A DNA stretch of 9,221 bases from the NCBI GenBank assembly GCA_021799325.1, contig JAJZAS010000047.1, positions 1-9,221 of the forward strand, read 5' to 3'. The DNA is from Bacillota bacterium. Lineage in GTDB: Bacteria > Bacillota > Bacilli > Alicyclobacillales > SLC66. The notes beneath the pieces were generated by a model. The model was not told the DNA's origin, made no database searches, and was given only the letters and a program-made list of their open reading frames with translations. A program made the translations under genes and the position numbers. This document shows positions 6,752 to 9,221 of the stretch, in pieces (the first letter of the stretch is position 1; every line of letters starts with the position of its first letter).

Positions 6752-6776
6752 ATTGTAAGGCATGCAGGCGTTTCGA
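6752..6776 (-). promoter_or_regulatory. Candidate pgmB promoter with weak LacI-type operator
   Basis: On the minus strand, TACAAT (6752-6757) is a five-of-six -10 box, but the matching -35 region (TGGTTC at 17 bases) is poor. The spacer holds TGCAGGCGTTTCGA (plus strand, 6763-6776), which matches 10 of 14 bases of the palindrome seen before malP and malE. Its place inside the promoter makes it a plausible fourth, weaker operator, but a chance match cannot be excluded. Confidence 0.4.
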
Positions 6777-6801
6777 ACCAGTCGTTTTGTGGAAAAGGAA
6801 T

Positions 6802-6830
6802 TTGACGTCAGCGTGCATTTCTTTGATAAT
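6802..6830 (+). promoter_or_regulatory. Sigma-A-type promoter of the glycosylation operon
   Basis: TTGACG (6802-6807) and GATAAT (6825-6830) each match five of six consensus bases and are 17 bases apart, the ideal spacing. Transcription would start near 6837, leaving a leader of about 45 bases before the GTG at 6883. This is the best promoter in the window and points away from pgmB. Confidence 0.75.
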
Positions 6831-6837
6831 AAATGCA
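6814..6837. repeat. Inverted repeat bracketing the -10 box
   Basis: TGCATTT (6814-6820) and AAATGCA (6831-6837) are exact inverted repeats 10 bases apart. They flank the GATAAT -10 box and reach the expected transcription start. A regulator bound here would block RNA polymerase, so this is a candidate operator for the glycosylation operon. It does not resemble the CG-centred maltose operators. Confidence 0.45.
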
Positions 6838-6882
6838 ACGCTTGTACATACTTAATTTTTATCAACTGGTGGAGGTCAGTCA

Positions 6883-8106
6883 GTGCGCTTTATAAGGAAA
6901 CACGCTGTTTTTTTGATCATTTTGGTGATAATGCTCATCTATCGCATCCTGATTTGGAAACACACACAGGTCTATCTATACGGTGATATGTATCGGTACG
7001 ATGCCATGGCAAGGCATCTGCTTTTAAATGGATATATGGGCATTGGCGCAAAGCCTGATGCGTACTATACGCCTGGCTATTCGCTTTTTTTGGCAGTGGT
7101 TTATCTCTTATCCATGTGGACGCATGGCGGTCACCTATTGCCGATTGCACATGTGGCGCATGAAGTGTTTTTTGTACAGCAAATTTTCTCGCTCGTCAAT
7201 CTGGTACTGGTATATGCCCTTGGGACACTGTTGAAAAACCGGTATACAGGAATTGCTGCTGCTGTGATTGCCGCACTTTATCTCCCCAATTCTTTTGTCG
7301 GGGAATTGTTGTTGTCGGAAAATCTTTTTGTGCCTTTTTTACTATTATCCCTATTGACTGCTTATTGGGCGCTGCTTCACGAGCGTTATTCACTCTATGT
7401 GCTGGCGGGAATTGTCCTTGGGTTAACTACACTAGTGCGTCCATTTATCTTGCCGATCATTGTGCTTTTCCTGGTGGGAATCTGGTGGCAAGCACGAACG
7501 GGCCGTATCAGTAACGAAAAACCCTATCGTCAAGGGTTATACTTTGCCGTTGCGCTTGTGGTGGGAACCGTGTTGGCGCTGCTTCCCTGGTGGATCCGCA
7601 ATTTTGTCGATTTTCATCACTTCGTGCCGCTGTCAACAGAAGCAGGCAATCCGCTTCTTGCTGGCGCATCGCCGTATTTCCAAACGCCATTTTCACAGCT
7701 TGCCGCAGGTGCCATCGCACATCATCAATCGCAGGAAAAATACGCGATTCATCTTATCTTGAACGGCTTTGTCCATCATTTCTTCCTGTATTTTGGCTGG
7801 TTTGTATTTGGCAAGCTTTACTATCTGTTTTGGGGTCCGTGGTTGTACAATTATATTGGGTGGTTCGTCCTGTATCATCGCATTTTAGTGATAGTTGGCG
7901 GGTTGTCGGTCATTGCAGGTCTCTTTATCCGTAGAACTCGTCTGTTTGCGGTGGCTATTTTATTCTTATTAGCCATGCAACTTGTCTTTTTGCCACTCTA
8001 TCGTTACGGCTACCCGCTCGTGGTGATGATAGGGACTGTTTTGCCGGCTGTCGTCGTGTACTTTTTTACTATGCGTCGGAGGGGAACCCCTTTTGTTGAA
8101 AAATAA
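6883..8106 (+). CDS. GT-C membrane glycosyltransferase (GT39/ArnT-like)
   Basis: This 407-residue polytopic protein would use a polyprenyl-phosphate sugar to glycosylate a surface acceptor on the outer face of the membrane. After a first membrane helix (about 8-25) comes the extracytoplasmic loop YGDMYRYDAMARHLL (33-47), whose Asp35 and Asp40 fit the acidic catalytic motif of GT-C enzymes, then YTPGYSLFLAV (62-72) as in PMT_2 domains. About nine or ten more helices follow. LPWWIRNFVDFHHFVPLST (234-252) matches the family's PWxIRN...FVPxST motif, and YRYGYPLV (373-380) its last helix. GTG is the start, with GGAGG (6871-6875) seven bases upstream. It heads an operon and overlaps the GT2 gene by 14 bases. 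The donor is probably made by that GT2 enzyme. The sugar and acceptor are unknown. Confidence 0.85.
   Translation: MRFIRKHAVFLIILVIMLIYRILIWKHTQVYLYGDMYRYDAMARHLLLNGYMGIGAKPDAYYTPGYSLFLAVVYLLSMWTHGGHLLPIAHVAHEVFFVQQIFSLVNLVLVYALGTLLKNRYTGIAAAVIAALYLPNSFVGELLLSENLFVPFLLLSLLTAYWALLHERYSLYVLAGIVLGLTTLVRPFILPIIVLFLVGIWWQARTGRISNEKPYRQGLYFAVALVVGTVLALLPWWIRNFVDFHHFVPLSTEAGNPLLAGASPYFQTPFSQLAAGAIAHHQSQEKYAIHLILNGFVHHFFLYFGWFVFGKLYYLFWGPWLYNYIGWFVLYHRILVIVGGLSVIAGLFIRRTRLFAVAILFLLAMQLVFLPLYRYGYPLVVMIGTVLPAVVVYFFTMRRRGTPFVEK
8078..8093 (+). promoter_or_regulatory. Ribosome binding site of the GT2 gene inside a small hairpin
   Basis: GGAGGGG (8078-8084) is the only Shine-Dalgarno candidate before the TTG start at 8093. 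It can pair with CCCCTTT (8087-8093) in a short stem (three G-C, one A-U and two G-U pairs around a four-base loop) that would hide both the site and the start. The site lies inside the upstream gene, so ribosomes finishing that gene would open the stem. This suggests translational coupling. Confidence 0.45.
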
Positions 8107-8818
8107 GGCGCTTATCATCATCCCGGCCTATAATGAGGAAAAAACAGTGGGACAAGTCGTCCGTGATATTTATTCGATCATTAGCGAGGTAGATGTACTC
8201 GTCGTTTCTGACGGGTCAACCGATGCCACCGCAAAGGAAGCCAAAGCGGCAGGCGCGTTTGTGATTGAGCTTCCTGTCAATCTTGGCATCGGCGGTGCCA
8301 TGCAGACAGGCTATCGCTATGCCGCAGAAGAGGAGTATGAGTACGCAGTACAAGTGGATGCGGACGGGCAGCATGATCCCAAGGATCTCCCTAAATTATT
8401 GGCAGAAGCGGAGAAAAAAGATGCCAATTTGATCATCGGCTCTCGCTATGTGGCAAAAACCGGTTACCAATCTACCTACGCCAGACGATTTGGGATGATT
8501 ATGCTTTCTGGATTTGTCCAGATGGCGGTGGGGTATCCGGTGAAAGACACGACATCCGGTTACCGAGTGGCCGATCGACGAGTCATCCAACTCTTTCGGG
8601 ATTATTATCCGCTTGATTACCCAGAAGTGGAGGTCCTGGTCTTGCTGCATCGTCACCGTGTCAAGATCAAAGAAGTATCGGTGGAAATGCGGGAAAGACA
8701 GGCGGGGCGTTCCTCTATTACCATGCTAAAATCTGTGTATTACATGTTCAAAGTGTCGCTCGCCATTGGCATCGAAGTGCTGCGTATACAAACGATCAGG
8801 AGGGACGGATCGATGTGA
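8093..8818 (+). CDS. GT2 polyprenyl-phosphate sugar synthase (DPM1-like)
   Basis: This 241-residue cytoplasmic-face enzyme would transfer a sugar from a nucleotide sugar (GDP-mannose, UDP-glucose or UDP-GlcNAc; not decidable here) to undecaprenyl phosphate. The GT-A fold motifs are in order: IIPAYNEEKTV (9-19), VVSDGSTDAT (37-46), LPVNLGIGGAMQTG (60-73), the metal-binding VQVDADGQHDP (86-96, DxD at Asp89-Asp91), GSRY (116-119) and the DPM-type DTTSGYR (152-158), then the QAGRSSI segment (203-209). There is no C-terminal transmembrane domain, so membrane binding must come from an amphipathic tail (about 211-232) or from the DUF2304 protein encoded next. The start is TTG 8093; a second TTG follows at once at 8096. 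Its end overlaps the DUF2304 gene by four bases (GTGA). Confidence 0.9.
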   Translation: MLKNKALIIIPAYNEEKTVGQVVRDIYSIISEVDVLVVSDGSTDATAKEAKAAGAFVIELPVNLGIGGAMQTGYRYAAEEEYEYAVQVDADGQHDPKDLPKLLAEAEKKDANLIIGSRYVAKTGYQSTYARRFGMIMLSGFVQMAVGYPVKDTTSGYRVADRRVIQLFRDYYPLDYPEVEVLVLLHRHRVKIKEVSVEMRERQAGRSSITMLKSVYYMFKVSLAIGIEVLRIQTIRRDGSM

Positions 8819-9180
8819 ATGTATATTTGCTGAGCGTGCTTTTTAGCGTCATCTTCCTGTTGGTCGTGGTGGAACTGATGCGCAGGCGATGGCTGCTTGA
8901 GCAGTATTCACTTTTTTGGCTAGGGATGGGGCTCGTCATCTTGATTTTGTCGTTGTTTCACGGATGGCTGAACCAGGTGTCGGCGTCTTTAGGGATATTT
9001 TATGCACCATCCCTTTTGTTTTTTGTGGGATTTTTATTTATGCTAGGTATCACACTGCATTTGACAGTGGTGTTGTCCAGATTGACGGTTCGCAAGGTGC
9101 GCATCGTCCAAGAAGTCGCTATTTTGCGCGCAGAATTGGAAAAATACAAAGTGGCACCAGACCAGAGTAGGAGTGAGTAA
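8815..9180 (+). CDS. DUF2304 small membrane protein, likely partner of the GT2 enzyme
   Basis: This 121-residue protein has three predicted membrane helices (about 3-22, 32-49 and 60-88) with RRR at 23-25, then a charged helical tail (about 89-113, TVRKVRIVQEVAILRAELEK) that may be a short coiled coil on the cytoplasmic side. The GIFYAPSLLFFVGFLFMLG region is typical of DUF2304. It starts at GTG, overlapping the GT2 stop as GTGA, with AGGAGG (8798-8803) 11 bases upstream. Such proteins often neighbour DPM-like GT2 genes. The streptococcal counterpart GacJ is reported to bind and stimulate the GT2 enzyme GacI; that role is inferred here from family and overlap. The function is not proven, but the family call is good. 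Confidence 0.82.
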   Translation: MNVYLLSVLFSVIFLLVVVELMRRRWLLEQYSLFWLGMGLVILILSLFHGWLNQVSASLGIFYAPSLLFFVGFLFMLGITLHLTVVLSRLTVRKVRIVQEVAILRAELEKYKVAPDQSRSE

Positions 9181-9181
9181 T

Positions 9182-9221
9182 TTGTCTACCCAACCATCCA
9201 AAGAATTGGACCCGATTCCGA
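9182..9221 (+). CDS. Start of a further gene of the glycosylation operon (partial)
   Basis: After the DUF2304 stop (9178-9180), an open frame begins at TTG 9182 and runs off the window: TTG followed by STQPSKELDPIP. AGGAG (9169-9173) stands eight bases before the TTG, and the spacing to the previous gene is one base, as expected in this tight operon. Thirteen codons are too few to name the product. Another glycosyltransferase or a polysaccharide export protein would fit the context. Confidence 0.5.
   Translation, partial: MSTQPSKELDPIP

Noticed and set aside
6279..6758. Plus-strand frame of 159 codons antisense to pgmB
   Set aside because: It is fully opposite pgmB, which shows every family motif. 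It is Ser/Leu-rich noise without a ribosome binding site.

Overview
The window looks like a chromosomal segment of a low- to mid-GC Bacillota (Firmicute). Genes have strong AAGGAGG-type ribosome binding sites, several starts are GTG or TTG, and sigma-A-like promoter elements are visible. Maltose is handled through a maltose phosphorylase / beta-phosphoglucomutase pathway typical of Bacilli. A Bacillales acidophile such as an Alicyclobacillus relative is my guess only; nothing here fixes the genus.

Left and centre (1-6736, all minus strand) is a maltose-utilisation locus. In transcription order it runs pgmB (beta-phosphoglucomutase), malP (GH65 maltose phosphorylase), an RsmF-type 16S rRNA m5C methyltransferase, a 362-base regulatory gap, malE (maltose-binding protein) and malF (permease), which runs off the left edge. 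MalE and MalF would bring maltose in. MalP would split it with phosphate into glucose and beta-glucose-1-phosphate, and PgmB would turn the latter into glucose-6-phosphate. No ATPase (MalK/MsmX) or regulator gene is in the window. Three good LacI-family-type operators, close to TGCAAACGTTTGCA, and one weaker one lie in the gaps before malE, malP and pgmB, which suggests one shared repressor or CcpA-like regulator. The malF reading frame is broken by an in-frame TGA after 174 codons, and the frame beyond it still encodes a MalF-like sequence. This is either a nonsense mutation or a sequence error.

Right (6802-9221, plus strand) is a divergently transcribed membrane-glycosylation operon behind a good sigma-A promoter. 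It holds a GT-C (GT39/ArnT-like) multi-pass glycosyltransferase, a GT2 polyprenyl-phosphate sugar synthase of the DPM1 type, a DUF2304 small membrane protein, and the first codons of a further gene. The genes overlap or nearly abut, and none of the four appears to start with ATG. The set resembles the streptococcal GacL/GacI/GacJ module, in which a GT2 enzyme helped by a DUF2304 partner makes undecaprenyl-phosphate sugar that a GT-C enzyme adds to a cell-surface glycan.

I see no tRNA, rRNA, CRISPR array, insertion sequence or prophage gene. The most useful observations are the malF stop codon, the shared operator set, the rRNA methyltransferase coupled to malP, the MalE without a lipobox, and the three-gene glycosylation module.
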